The notes under the pieces are model-generated. The model saw only the letters and a program-made list of their open reading frames with translations, did no database searches and was not told the DNA's origin. Below, piece after piece: positions 1 to 11,940 of a DNA stretch of 64,000 nucleotides. The stretch is from Przewalskia tangutica. Lineage: Eukaryota; Streptophyta; Magnoliopsida; Solanales; Solanaceae. The position numbers were made by a program, and so were the translations under genes. The stretch is from NCBI GenBank assembly GCA_029844215.1, contig CM056733.1:48807142-48871141 (forward strand), in the 5' to 3' direction. Within the stretch, counting starts at the first letter, position 1; the number at the start of each line of letters is the position of its first letter.

Positions 1-1315
1 CGTGATCTGACTCTTACGTGAGGCAAAGGGTCCTTTTGAGGTAGCACTTTGATGGGGTGCTAAGGTTTGAAGCGGTGTGTGTTCGGATGTTTGAGGACTT
101 GTGAGTTCTTGGGAAGCCGCGGTAGCGTTACTCTATCCATCGGGTCGACCAAGATGTACCACGACCTTAGATCGTGTATTGGTGGGATGGCTTGAAGAGA
201 GGCGTTGCGAGTTCGTAGCTCGGTGCGTGTTGTCGGCGGTGAAGGTAGAGCACGGAGGCACGGTGGTTTATTCTGAGCGATTGAGATCCCGACGGAAGTG
301 GGAGGTAATCAACATGGACTTCATCGGGATTACCTCGCTCGGAGGAGACATGATTCTATATGGGTTATCGTCGACGGTGTGAAATCAGCCCACTTTCTTC
401 CCGTCGGACGACTTTTTGGTGAGGATTATGCGGACTTTACATCAGAGATCGTCGGTGCATGGAGTCCCTACCGATCATATCGCATGAGGAGCCGGTTTAC
501 GGCTAACCAGAGTCCTTCGAGGAGTTTAGGGCGCAGTGAGCACAGTCTTGCATTTCATCCACGAGCAGACGGACAGCAGAGCGCACTATCGGACTCTTGA
601 GGATATCTGCGAGCTGTGTTATTGACCGATGGTAGTTGGGAGGATCATTTGCCTCTAGTTGAGTTTGCGTATAATAATAGCTACCACTCCCGGTATTGGA
701 TGGCGCCTTATGAGGCCTTGTATGGGAGGAAGTGCGGTCGCCTATAGGTTGGTTCGATGTGGGCGAGTGCGGCTAGTGGGACGGTTGGTGCGTGACGATG
801 GATAAGGTGAAGCTTATCAAGGCGGCTATTGGCGACTCAGTCGGCCAAGTCGTATCACGGATCATCGTCGTCGGCATCTTGAGTTCGAGTTCATGATTGG
901 GTTTTCCTAAAGGTGTCACCCATGAAGGGTGTGATGAGATTTGGGAAGAAGGAAACTCGACCCTAGGTACATTGGGCGTTCAGTTGTCGCGAGGTAGGCA
1001 GGTTACTATGAGTTGAATCTGCCGTCCGTCGGAAGCGGTCATCCGATTTTCACGTATCTATCTTTGAGGAGATGTATCGGGGATCCATCTAGGGTACACC
1101 GATTGGCGATGTCGGTGGCCAGGAGTTATCGTATGAGAGATTCCATGCGCGATAGTCGATCGTCGAGTTAGGCGTCTGCGGACGAAGGGCGTGGCCCGTC
1201 AAAGTCTTGTGGCGGAGCGAGCTCGAGAGGAGATGGCGTGGGAGGCCAGGAGGACATGAGGCGAAGTATCCTCACCTATTCCCAGCACCTCCGGGTAATT
1301 CACTTTCCTACTTGT
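1..1315 (+). pseudogene. pol fragment: integrase and chromodomain-like end
   Basis: Integrase normally inserts the cDNA into the host chromosome. Reading across several frames I recognise a zinc-binding region and the motif HDSIWVIVD (about 340-380), the target-site motif SAHFLPV, then FHP and DGQ near 555-575, a stretch matching the YEALYGRKC motif near 710-735, the C-terminal GVTH motif near 915 and a chromodomain-like WEARRT segment near 1230-1260. Frames shift at least five times, so no full protein is possible as written. The catalytic-Glu segment is out of frame with the DGQ motif at 571-582, as in D, F and E. Compared with F, many losses are the middle base of CAG, CTG or CCG. Confidence 0.8.
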
Positions 1316-1419
1316 AAATTTTCGTTATCGTTTATGCCTAAGTGTTGTTTTGTGGCGCGTGTGGCATTTGCAAGCTATTTAAGTTATGAAGAATCTTATC
1401 GTTAAGCGTCTTGAGAAGG

Positions 1420-1452
1420 AACATTCGGACGAATGTTTCTAAGAGAGGAGAA
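1420..1452 (+). promoter_or_regulatory. PPT-adjacent hairpin and polypurine tract of RT1
   Basis: AACATTCG (1420-1427) and its inverse (to 1437) form a hairpin with a short loop, followed by the purine tract AAGAGAGGAGAA just before the LTR start at 1453. Polypurine tracts prime plus-strand DNA synthesis in LTR elements. The hairpin recurs at the same place in every element here that retains this end. Confidence 0.75.
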
Positions 1453-1768
1453 TGTTATACCGTATTTCGGAGTATGCGTAAGGGAATACGTACAAAAGTT
1501 GGCCTTAGTTATGGGCGTTTTCTTTTGTACCTGACTCACTAAAAGAATCGTTTTCAGGAAAGCGTTTCCACGACTTTAAGTAGAGTAAATTCGGCTATGC
1601 CATTTCTTATTTTTGCGGATTTTTCAGAGGCGAAACATTTTGGACCAGCGGGAGGGTGACGTGTCACCCTCACATTGGAAAGCAAGTGGGGTGGCTTTGG
1701 GCGATTAGGCGTCAAGAGGGTGTTGGCCTTGGCGATTGGTTCCTTGCTTAGGCCTTGTTTTGTGCCAT

Positions 1769-1804
1769 GTTTTGTGGAGTGTTTTGTGGAGTGTTTTGTG
1801 GAGT
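1769..1804 (+). repeat. 12-bp tandem repeat, three units
   Basis: GTTTTGTGGAGT is repeated three times without interruption, upstream of the TATA box of the RT1 LTR. It explains the repetitive STKH residues of an open frame on the other strand, which is not a gene. Confidence 0.9.
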
Positions 1805-1892
1805 AGGGGTTAGGGTGCACTTGGCTTGATCTTGGCCTTACACTTGCCTTGCACTTGTCTTCATCTTGGCCATTGGTTGGCGAGGCTTGAGC

Positions 1893-1900
1893 TATAAATA
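1893..1900 (+). promoter_or_regulatory. TATA box, RT1 LTR
   Basis: TATAAATA follows GAGC about 440 bp into the LTR. The same octamer occurs at a similar place in the other LTRs of this family, so it is the likely U3 promoter element; transcription would start about 30 bp downstream. Confidence 0.65.
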
Positions 1901-3831
1901 CCCTCTTGAGATGAAGAGTTCTTCATCCACAAAAGCTTTCAAGTCTAAAAATCCTTCCCTCCCTTGAGAAGCTTGGCGAGGCTACCCCACTAGCCTGGCG
2001 AAACCTACCCCCTCATGGTAGAAAAGTTGCCTTCTTGTTTTGTTATAATGCCCAAAATACCTAGCCCAAATACCTTAGTACTTAGTAGAAGTTGTGAAGA
2101 ACTTCTAAGGTTTCCTTGGAGCATACAACTTAGGAGCAAAACCTTGCTCAGTAGCGACTTTTCTAGGATATTATTGGGCTTACCGAGGTAACTAATCCTA
2201 ACCCTCTTTTGAATTAGAGAATACTTCTGTTGTAGAATAAGAATAAGTATAAATACTTAGAAGAATAATCAAATTTGTACTTACATGGGACTGTTTCACT
2301 GATGAACTTATATAGCTCACTTGGGTAGGGAAGTCTTTGCTCGACTTACCGTAGAATTATGAACCCTCTGTTTGGAATGACCTTGAGTAGTCTTTGATAG
2401 ATATCTGTGACTATTATAGGGTGACTCTCTAGCGACATATTGACTTGGCGGTGGTTTTTTGAGAAGGTATGTGATTCTTCCTAAAGCATGATATTTTACA
2501 ATATATAGTGCGGTGAGCGTACGTGTTAAGCTGAATAATAACTACGGCAATGTCTTTGACTTAAGCTGAATAATACTTATGGCAATGCCTCACGGCTTAA
2601 GCCTGAATAATAATTACGTCAATCCATCACACATTAAGACTGAATAAAAAATAACTGAAAACATTTCAAAAGAATACTGAATCATTTTTAACAGAAGATA
2701 AATATTTGGTTTTAAAACAAAAGCTTAAGAGTTATACCAGCTTTATGGGAAGTTAGGTATAACAACTTAAGAAGATAAAAAGGCTGTTTACTTGTTTGTT
2801 TATAAAAGCCTTGTATTGATTTACATTAAGTGTAGTAGGATTTGTGTGATAAGTAGACATATTATGATGCTACAGGTTAGTGTCTTGAATTCTTTGTGTA
2901 AAGGGTCATTCTTGATGTGCTTACGTTGCTAGCAGGTAGGTCCGTTATCTTGTTATTGTATCACCTACCCCGATCGTTATACAGGGCTTGCCCGCGATCT
3001 TGAGTCTATACGGCTATGCGGTCTGTGAGACTATGCGGGCGGCGGTATGCTCGGGATTGATCATTCGGGTGTTTAGCTTTGATGCGGGGATTCCCTATGC
3101 GATGCTGTTGAGACTATGCGGTCTTTTGAGGCTATGCGGCTGCGGGAGCCTAGGCGGATCTGGGGTTAGCTGCCCCGATGCGAGGAATACCTCATGCGAA
3201 GTGCATGTGTGACCTATGCGAGTGGAAGTCGAGACTAGGCACGCAGAATGATACTATGGGCGATTGGCCTTGCTTGATCATTCGCGGCCTAGAATAGACA
3301 CATTCTGATTTTCCTATTCTTGTTGTTGTTTGTGATGTGACACTATGTGCAATTGAGCGATTGTATTTGTGAAAAGGTTTTAAATACTTTGATTTTATTT
3401 GATTCTTTATAGTTTCACATACTTGGTACTGTTATCTTGACCTCGCCCGGGGTGCGTTCATCTGCAGTAAGGGCAGCGGTGCTAGATCCACATTCCTAGG
3501 ATCTCTACGTTGGTGTCAGAGCTCCATCCTTTCAGGAGGCTCTACTTTTGGGTATGATCTCACTGTTGTAGATAGTTTTTATGATCGAGGGTATGGCGGG
3601 GCCTGTCGCCATAGTTGTATATTTCCTTAAGTGCAGTAGTCTGTTATGCGATGTCGGATATGCTTGCTAAACCATGTTTTTATATATATCTTAGAAAGCG
3701 ATGTTTTCTCACTTAAAGCGTGTTCTATTTTATAAAGCTGTTTCATGTCTTGCTTTATATTTCCGATTACTACGATGTATGACTACTTGGGTGCCGGTAA
3801 GGCACGATCCACGAACCTGGAGCGGGTCGTG

Positions 3832-6800
3832 TGATTATACCGTATTTCTAGAGTATGTATGTGAGGACATACGTACAATTGTGTAATCCCGATTTATGTT
3901 AGGGACGAAAATTGTGAAGCTTCCTACGAAAAGAATTATTTTTCCGACGGAAAATTTTCCGAACCTTGTAAGGGAATTTTACGTTTTCAAGAATTTATTT
4001 ATTTTGGATTTTTCCGAGAGATGAAATATTTTGGACCAACGAGAGGGCGACATGTGTCACCCTTAGGTGGCAAGGTTGGACGGTTTGGAGGGCAAGGAGT
4101 GGTACGTTTTTCACATGAAAAAGGCCTTAAACATTTGGTCAATGTTTTATAGATATTTGTGGAGTAGATAGATAAGGTTGCACATGTCCAAATCTACACC
4201 ATCCACTTGCTTTGATCTTGGCCATTGATTGGCCTATAAATACCCCTTAAGTTCAAGACTTATTCTTCATCCCTTAAACATTTTCCAAGTCTCAAAATCC
4301 CTCTCCCCCTCTTAGAAGCTCTCGTCCAAACTACCCCCCCCCCTTAGAAAGGCTCTCGGCCGAAACCCTCCCTCCCCCTTCCTAGTTGTTCTCGTTGAAA
4401 TACCCCCCCTCTTGGTAGAAAAATATTCTCCAAGTATTGTTACTATTCCAAAATACCTTGGCCCAAATACCTTGTAGTATTCCAAAGTTACCTCTATACT
4501 AAAAAGCCCTGAAATACTACTTTATATCCTTTAGTCACAAAACGAAACCCTAGGAAAATCTTCATAGTTGGTTGAAGTATTAAGTAGAAGTTGTTTAGAA
4601 ACTTCTAAGGGTTCTTGGAGCGAATTGGAGCGTACAGAATAGGCGCTAAACCTTTCTCAAGATCGACTTTAATCTTGGATAATTTTGGGCTTATCGAGGT
4701 AAATAATCTTATCCTTCTATTGTAATTGGAGATTACATATTGTAGAAGTTTAGAATTTAGTATAAGATATATAGAAGGATATTAAAGAAGAGAATTGAAC
4801 TGTAATTACATTGAAGGATACTAAAGAAGAGGATTGAAATGTACTTACATAGGACTGTATTTACAGTAGACTTGTGTAGTTTGACGGGTAGGGAAGTGCT
4901 GCCCAATTTTCCGTAGAAATAAGAACCTTCTGCTTAGAATATTCTACAGAGTAGTCTAGACGTTGATAGACGTATTTGACTATTATAGGTTGATACTCTG
5001 CGCGCGACATATTCGACTTGGCGGTGGATTTCACGTAGAGGTATGTGATTCTTCCTATCCTCTTGAGCATGATATTTTAAAAGAATATATATAGTACGGT
5101 AGGCGTCGTGTGTTAAGCGAGCGTGGTTTTACTTCGATGTCTTTTGACTTGAGTTTTAAATAATAAGAATCTTGAAGTATTTCAAAAGAATTATGAATCG
5201 TTTTTAAAAGAAGAGTAATACTTGGTTTTAAAAAGCTTAAGAGTTATACTAGCTTTATGGGAAGTTAGGTATAACGACTTAAGAGAGATAAAAGGAACGG
5301 TTTACTTAATTGTTTATGAAAGCCTTGTATTGATTTCGGAAATGAGAATAAGTATCGAACAAACCACTGCAGCGCTAATAAAGGAAAATGTATTGACTAA
5401 TTAAGTATTATTAAAACCAGTAGAAACATCAATCTGCATAGAAGCTAAGATAAGACAAAATTGTATTACATTTCCTAGATCATGGCTGCTTTAATAAGAT
5501 CATTAATAAACAAGTTTTGATTTTCTTAAAATTTCATAGTAAGGACTTGATTTATAAAAGACAAAGACTTGAAAATTTGAAGTATTTTCGTTTAAAAAGG
5601 AAGGCATGCTTTTTTCTTAAGTTGGTTCAAAAAAAAAAAGGTAGCGAAATTGTTTTGGTTAACTTAAAAAAGATAGTCACTCTATTTTGATACTACGGGT
5701 ATCGTGTGACTCTTGTGAAAGAAACGATTCTTTTTAAAGAGTTAATGTATGAAGTACTTTGGGGATAAAAACCCGAACTTGTTGACATAAAATAGAAAGT
5801 ACCTTGTGTGAATAAATTGACTATGTTGGCTTGTGATAGCCTTGTAATAATTTCTTGTTGGTTTGATAAGTAAACATGTTAGAATGCTACGTGAGTTAGT
5901 GTCTTGTGATGTTTGTGTAAAGGGGTTTCCCTTGATTGTGCTTATGTTGTTTAACGATAAGCCGTTATGTTAGTATTGTACCACTCACCTCTTGACATGA
6001 TATACCGGGGGTTAAGCTGTCCCCCGATGCGAGGGATGACTCATGCAGGTCCAGGGGACCTATGCGGAGCTACGAGAGTTCCAGGTTGGTGTGCGGGGAA
6101 TACCTCATGCGGTCTATGTGGCCATGCGGACTCGAGTCCGGGGCGATGCCGGGAGTAGCTACCTCGATGCGGGAATACCTCGCGAACCTAGGTGGCCTAT
6201 GCGAGTCTTTGTGAGTTCGATTTGACGCGCATTGATACCGAGGCGAGTGGCCAGCTTCGATCATGTGGCGCGGTCTAGAAAGACCTCGTGATACAGTTTA
6301 TGGCATTGTTGGTCCTGTGGGTTTTAGTAGCCGGCTATGCCTTCGTACTTACCCCGTGCTTTATTATGACACGGTGGAACACGGTGTTCATGTATTCCTT
6401 GGTGCTTTTATATCATGGATTCTTGCGGTGAGGAAGGAATTCCACGGCATGATTGATATTGTGGGCATGAGACCATGGTTATATTTGAGTAATGACTTTA
6501 AGGCGTGAGTCCCGACTTGACATATTTGCTTACATATTGTGTATCGTAAATTGGTTATCATATATGTCTACTATTTTATATAGACTATTATGATTTCATT
6601 TACAGTATTTTCAGTTTCACATACTTGGTACCTGTTATCGACCTCCTTGAGTGCGTTCATCTGCGAGTAGAGGTACACCAGTTGTTGATCCTCGCTCTTA
6701 GGGTCACAGTTCAGCGTTTTGGGAAGCTCCGTGTCTCCGGAGGCTTATCTTTGGTATAGTCCCCTGTCGTGGTAGGTACTTACATTCAGGGGTATGGCGG

Positions 6801-7055
6801 GGCCCTGTCCCGCCATTGTTGTTATAACATTCTTAGAGGTCTGTAGTACTGTTGTGGGCATGGTTTGTAAAAGGGATGTAACTGTTCAAAGTTTGTTATA
6901 TATATGTATGTCGAAAGGCATCTTTTCTCAGATAAATTGTTTCTCACTTCATATTGTTTCATGTCTTGTTTTATATTCCGCTGGTTACTCTGATGTATGT
7001 CTACTTGGGTGCCCGGGTAAGGCACCAGTCACGGGCCCGGGTTCGGGTCGTGACA
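3832..7055 (+). repeat. second plus-strand LTR, 3.2 kb (LTR2)
   Basis: It begins TGATTATACCGTATTTC, a variant of the family start, and ends GGGTCGTGACA at 7055. It abuts the RT1 LTR with no internal sequence between them. It carries a TATA box, a shared 165-bp module (5337-5502), a GC-rich repeated segment around 5990-6200 and the palindrome ATGGCGGG...CCCGCCAT at 6794-6816. No gag or pol is attached, and no 5-bp duplication is visible, so it may be a solo LTR or half of a tandem LTR pair. Confidence 0.75.
4235..4242 (+). promoter_or_regulatory. TATA box, LTR2
   Basis: TATAAATA lies about 400 bp from the LTR start, followed by a C-rich leader, in the same arrangement as the other LTRs. Confidence 0.65.
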
Positions 7056-7181
7056 CCGGCTTTTCCTTTGTTTTAAAAAAAAATGAGTGTTATATATCTT
7101 CCGCGGTTTATTTATGTTGTATGGGTAGAAGGGTGCCCAGGTAGGGGCACCAGTCACGGGCCCGGGATTTGGGGCGTGACA
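7056..7181 (+). repeat. LTR tail fragment
   Basis: A 126-bp piece repeats the last part of the LTR family: GGTGCC...GGCACC, then ACGGGCCCGGG and GGGGCGTGACA at 7181. It follows LTR2, which already has its own complete end at 7055, so it is the remnant of another plus-strand copy. A run of nine A lies near its left edge. Confidence 0.7.
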
Positions 7182-7418
7182 ACCATACAACGTGTCAGTA
7201 TGTCCAAAGGAACGATATAGTGGAAGCATACCCATGGGCCACCCAACGTGTCAGTATGTCCAAGGAAATAACAAGATAACACTCATAGTGGAAGCATACC
7301 CGTGGACCATCCAGCAGCGTCGGTATGTCCAAGTAAACAACAAGATAACACTCATAGTGGAAGCATACTCGTGGACCATCCAGCAGCGTCGGTATGACCA
7401 AGTAAACAACAAGATAAC
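7182..7418. repeat. tandem repeat, about 65-bp unit, 3-4 copies
   Basis: Units share GAAGCATACCCGTGG, a CAACGTGTC or CAGCGTCGG variant, then AGTATGTCCAAG and AACAAGATAAC. The same minisatellite occurs with other copy numbers in the LTRs at 11625, 48870, 30336 and 35960, so it belongs to the LTR. Confidence 0.9.
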
Positions 7419-9077
7419 CGGCCTTCCATCGAGAGACGCGGTAACATAGAAATACAACACTTACACAACAAAGGCTATCACAACTAGCATAGGCAAGTTT
7501 AACATACTCTTATACTTTCATTAACATGTAAACTGATTCACCATTTTTATAAACTCAAAGTACTTTCATTTTATGCCAACAATCCGGGTTTTAACCCCAA
7601 AGTACTACATACTTTAATTCTTTCAAAAAGATCTCTCTTTACGTAAAAACCACACGATACTAATACCCGTAGTATCAAAACACATTTTCTTTTCAACCAA
7701 ATTACTACACCTTCAGAAAATCTTTACAAGGCCTTTAAAATCAAGTAAGTAAACCGTTCTTTTATCCTCCTCAAGTCGTTATAACTAACTTCCCATAAAG
7801 CTATTATAACACTTATTTTTTATCATTTCAAAACATCTACACTTATTTGGAAAACCAAGAGGACTTATTCTTTTCAAACCAAGTATCAATTTTTTTCCAA
7901 ATAATGATTCACAACTTTTTAGAATAATTCAAGGCCCTTTAAGATTTAGAAGTCAAGTCAAAGACATCAATAATGAAACCAAATTCATTTAACACACGTA
8001 CGTCCACCGTACTATATATTTCACAACACTCATGCTCAAGAGGATAGGAAGAATCACATACCTCTTCGGCTAATCCACTTGCCAAGTCGAATATGCCGCG
8101 CGTAGAATATCAACCTATAATAATCAAATACGTCCATCAACGTCTAGATTTCTTCTTAGAATATTTCTAAGTATAGGGTCTTTTATTCTACGGAAAATCG
8201 GGCAGCACTTCCCCTGTTTTTACGTACTTTTCCACCTTTTTCAAGGCCCGATATTCAATAACCAACATGCCACATTTAAGGCGCAATAATACAACAATAC
8301 TAAAGGGGATTACACGTCTAATTCGACGTGTCAAGTTCTGCCCCACAGTACAAAATAGTCCATTAGTCCAAAGTAAATACAGTCCATTAGTCCATTAGTT
8401 GGTGTTCTTGGCCAACTACTACAATCAAACTTACCCAATTTTCGGCTAGCATGCCGGAATTACTTCTTTAATCTTCCAACTTATATTCCAATTTTTATAT
8501 AATTATAATAACTTTGTTATTAACTGTCAACAGGTAATAGGTACGTTTTTACCATTTTAATGGCTAGCATGCCAATTTCTCAATTTTAGCAACTTAACAA
8601 GGTCCAAATCTTTTCCATGTATCACATACTCATTTATATACTTCCAACATATATAATATCCAACTTTACAAAGAGGACAAAGTTCATTACCTCAAAGAGC
8701 CCAAAATAATCCAAGAACTAAAAGTCGATCCGTAGCACGTTTAGCTCCTATTCCTTACGTTCCAATCCGCTCCAAGCAACCCTTAGAAGCTCCTAACCAA
8801 CTCTTCTTCAAGATCCAACTTCAAAAAGTGAAGAACACTTTAGGCTTCAAACATGCAAATTTCGGCCAAGGCATGATTTTAGGCTAGGGGTGTGAAATCT
8901 TATCTAACATTTGGTTAATAACCTTCCTAACACATCAAGGAAGAACACTTAAGAGTTTAAGGATTTTTGGACAACTTTTGGTCAATGATCATGGCCATTG
9001 CCGAGAGCTACAAGGAAGGGAGGGAGTATTGTTCTTGAAATTAATCTAAGTGTTGAAGACTTCATCCACAAGGTGTG

Positions 9078-9085
9078 TATATATA
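9078..9085 (-). promoter_or_regulatory. TATA-like box, copy A LTR
   Basis: TATATATA lies about 490 bp into the LTR on the minus strand, the same distance as TATAAATA in the related LTRs of B. It is a weaker match to the family motif. Confidence 0.45.
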
Positions 9086-9575
9086 AGGCAACCAAGGGCT
9101 AGGATTGAAACAAATGTGTGGATGAGATTGGGGACAAGTGTGTGTGGGTCCCACAAGCCACTTGTCCAACAAATATCTAAAGCCACTTGGCTTGTCCACT
9201 TGTCCACGTGATTTCGGCCAAGGGGCCACATGAGGTGACATGTGTCGCCCTCCTATTCATCCAAAATATTTTCATCTCCCAAAAACATCCATAATGGCCA
9301 AAATCTCGAAAATAATGTGGGCCCCACAAAACCGTAAATTTCTCTCGTGGGCCCCACATGACCAATTCTGGAAAATAAAATAAATAATTCTCTTATATTC
9401 CAAGAAGTCCAAATATCAAAATTGAGAATCCAATTCCCAATAATAAACCTTTTTCCTTCATGAGGTTCGGAATATTTTTCGTCTGAAATTCAAAATTTTC
9501 TTCCCTTTCGTACTTAGTGTTATAATCTTTTACGTACGTCCTCACATACATACTCTGGAACTACGGGGTCTAACA

Positions 9576-9609
9576 TTCTTTCCCCTTAGAAACATTCGTC
9601 CCGAATGTT
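9576..9609 (-). promoter_or_regulatory. polypurine tract and adjacent hairpin, copy A
   Basis: On the minus strand AACATTCGGGACGAATGTT (9609-9591) forms an 8-bp stem with a 3-nt loop, followed by a purine tract (AAGGGGAAAGAA) and the LTR start. The same hairpin sits in the same place in B, C and F. Confidence 0.8.
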
Positions 9610-10580
9610 CCTTCTAAGTCTCCAAAAACACATGCGCCGGTATAGTCTTTACTACTATACTTACAAAACCAATTATGCCACACATGGTCATAATATAACA
9701 CACGCGCAATACTTAAATCCAAGCCAACGAGGAATCACCTCTAACGTGTATAACATAACTATTTGCTCCCACCCATGGTCTAAATGATACTCTCTTCGCA
9801 CCTTCACTTCACATAAATAATCACTTCCATACTTTTAACACATGTTCGCTTCTTTTATTACTCGTCGTACCCTTCTCGTACGCCCGAACTCTTTCTAGTA
9901 CACGTACCACATTTCAGTCATCGCTTCAGTTTTCAAAATCTTGGGGTTACTACCTCCAAACTTGGTCATTATACTAGCTTCAATTTCCATCAAGGCCATT
10001 CTCGGCCTTCACGACCCGGTTCTGGTCGAACGTGTCTACGAACTCGTACAATGGTTACCTAGACTTGGGACTTGCACCCTCGTGACCCTATCACCTAGCG
10101 GGACCACCTCAAACTGACCCCACTTCATTCCGGGTTGCGGGTTGACTCACGATTGGTCCTCAACCCAACCCATTATCACACTAAATCCTCATTCCTCATC
10201 CGGAACAAATCTCACTATCAAGTCATAAAAACCTAGTGGCCTTCTTAGCTTAACTACCCACTTTCATTCCACACAACCCATGAAATTTATCACAGTAATA
10301 TACCCCACGTATACTATGTACCTCGATAAAGATCAACCGTAAAATCTTTTACTCAAGACGACCTTGTATCTAAGGTCTTAACGGTTATCAAAAATTATAA
10401 GGCTAACAATTTCCATGTCCCCAAACTTACCCTTTTTACTAACCAGGCTTTCTAAATCACAATTTACACAAAACAACCCGTACATAACACTTAACATGTA
10501 ACCATCTTATCAACGCATACTAGTCTAAAAAAAAGGGTTAAAGATATACCTGTAACTATTGCTTCACTTCCTTCATCGCT
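9610..10580 (-). other. non-pol spacer of copy A
   Basis: About 970 bp separate the gag stop from the hairpin. I find no protease, reverse transcriptase or integrase motif in it. It is homologous to the spacer of B: both contain a segment near 10000-10100 (B: 33470-33600) with GGTCGTGAAGGCCG-like and GACCCTATCAC-like blocks. A short conserved peptide pattern, LEVIPRWLGF, is encoded near 9716-9748 on the minus strand and recurs in B and C. Confidence 0.65.
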
Positions 10581-11624
10581 CTAATCATAGTCCTGCCCAG
10601 CAGGGCGCATAGTTAGAGAAGGTGATGAACCATCCACTGATCCCGAAGGCTGAGTCTTTACATCCGCGCTACCTCTGGTTGGACAATTATTCGCAAAATG
10701 GCCCTGCCGGCTGCAAGTATAACAAACTCCCAAACTAGCACGACACTCCCCATAATGGAGTTTACCACAACGACCACACTGAGGTAGGGGTGGCCTCATC
10801 TGGCTAACACCCCTACTCCCCCAAAAACCCGAAACCTTAGAGCCACGACTGCTCGAATACCCTGGCGCCCCAAGACTACGAAGAAGTACTATGTACTGGC
10901 TGAAGTGTATAACTAGCCTGTTGCTGAGGTGGTCCGCCTCTAAAGTTACCAAAGGACCCTACTGTTGTCACGACCCGATCCCGGGCCCGTGACTGGTGCC
11001 TTACCCTGGGCACCCTAGTGATACAACATCAGAGAAAAACCAGCGGAAATAAAAACTCATGAAAGAAAGCAGTGAAAAGAAAACAGGCTAACCCAAACGG
11101 TTACCTTTTTGTACATAAAATGAAAACTTGAACAGTTACATCCCTTACAAACCTGCCCACAACAGTGCTACAGACCTCTAAGAATTTTGAAACCATAATG
11201 ACGGGACAGGGCCCCGCCATGCCCCTGAATATACAAAAGTCTACTACTTCAGGGAACCGTACCACAGGACAAGCTTCCGGAGATATGGAGCTTTCCGAGA
11301 ACCGAACAGCGATCCTAAGAGTGCGGATCAACAAGCTATGTACCTCAACATGCGGCATGAACGCAGCCCCCCGAAGGAGGTCAGTACAACAGGTACCAAG
11401 TATGTGAAACTGAAAAATACTGTAAATGAAATCATAATAGTCTATATAAAGCAGGAGACATGTATGATAACCAAACTACAGCACCACAACATATAAGCAG
11501 TCATATCAAGATAGGGACTCATGCCCGTGAAATCATCACTCAAATACAACCCGGGAATTTAACCCGCACAATGGCCGCATGCCCCGGCATCTCACCTCGG
11601 TATAAGCATGGCCGAACCGTCTAG

Positions 11625-11940
11625 TGGGCCCGTACCCGTGGACCATCCAGCGTGTCGGTATGCCCAAAGGAGATAACAAGATAACAATCCTGTGGCGTAC
11701 CGTGGGCCACCCAACGTGTCGGTATGTCCAATCAACTAACAAGATAACACTCACTATGGAAGCATACCCGTGGGCTACCCAACGTGTCAGTATGTCCAAA
11801 CAAATACAAGATACTACTCACTGTGGAAGCATACCCGTGGGCTACCCAACGTGTCAGTATGTCCAATCAAATAACAATAATAACACCCCTAATGGAAGCA
11901 TACCCGTGGGCCTCCCAACGTGTCAGTATGTCCATCAATC
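11625..11940. repeat. LTR minisatellite, about 65-bp unit, five copies
   Basis: Repeated units contain ATACCCGTGGGCTACCCAA, CGTGTC and AGTATGTCC, with about 25 bp of A-rich spacer. It matches the repeats at 7182-7418 and 48870-49180. Confidence 0.9.

Larger units (their letters stand above)
1..3831 (+). mobile_element. Ty3/Gypsy gag-pol element, 3' part (RT1)
   Basis: This is the right-hand end of a plus-strand LTR retrotransposon that enters from outside the window. In order it shows integrase, a chromodomain-like end, a purine-rich tract and one LTR. The order identifies Ty3/Gypsy, where integrase follows RNase H. Its 5' LTR, gag, protease, reverse transcriptase and RNase H lie to the left of the window. 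The pol part is closely related to that of elements D, F and E on the minus strand. Confidence 0.85.
1453..3831 (+). repeat. 3' LTR of RT1
   Basis: The LTR starts with TGTTATACCGTATTTC directly after the purine tract and ends near CGGGTCGTG, where a complete copy would read GTCGTGACA. The length of about 2.38 kb matches the LTRs of D. It contains a TATA box, a 12-bp tandem repeat near 1770 and the conserved LTR tail with GGTGCC...GGCACC palindromes near 3790. The last bases (ACA) appear lost where the next LTR begins. Confidence 0.8.
7182..9575 (-). repeat. 3' LTR of copy A, truncated
   Basis: On the minus strand the LTR starts TGTTAGACCCCGTAGTTCC (right end, 9575), the type-2 start also seen in B. 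About 2.4 kb remain of an expected 3.2 kb; the tail lies beyond the break at 7181. It includes a run of about 65-bp repeats at its left edge, a TATA-like TATATATA near 9080 and the CATAAAG/GTTATAAC palindrome near 7780. Confidence 0.75.

Noticed and set aside
1554..1820. 88-residue frame with STKH repeats
   Set aside because: The repeats are the 12-bp DNA tandem in the LTR read on the other strand.
4861..6508. Short open frames in LTR2 as host genes
   Set aside because: They lie wholly inside an LTR, have no domain I recognise and are not kept in related LTRs.
7192..7449. CRISPR-like regular repeats here and at 11625, 30336, 45456 and 48870
   Set aside because: Units are tandem minisatellites with no unique spacers, inside plant LTRs; no cas genes exist here.
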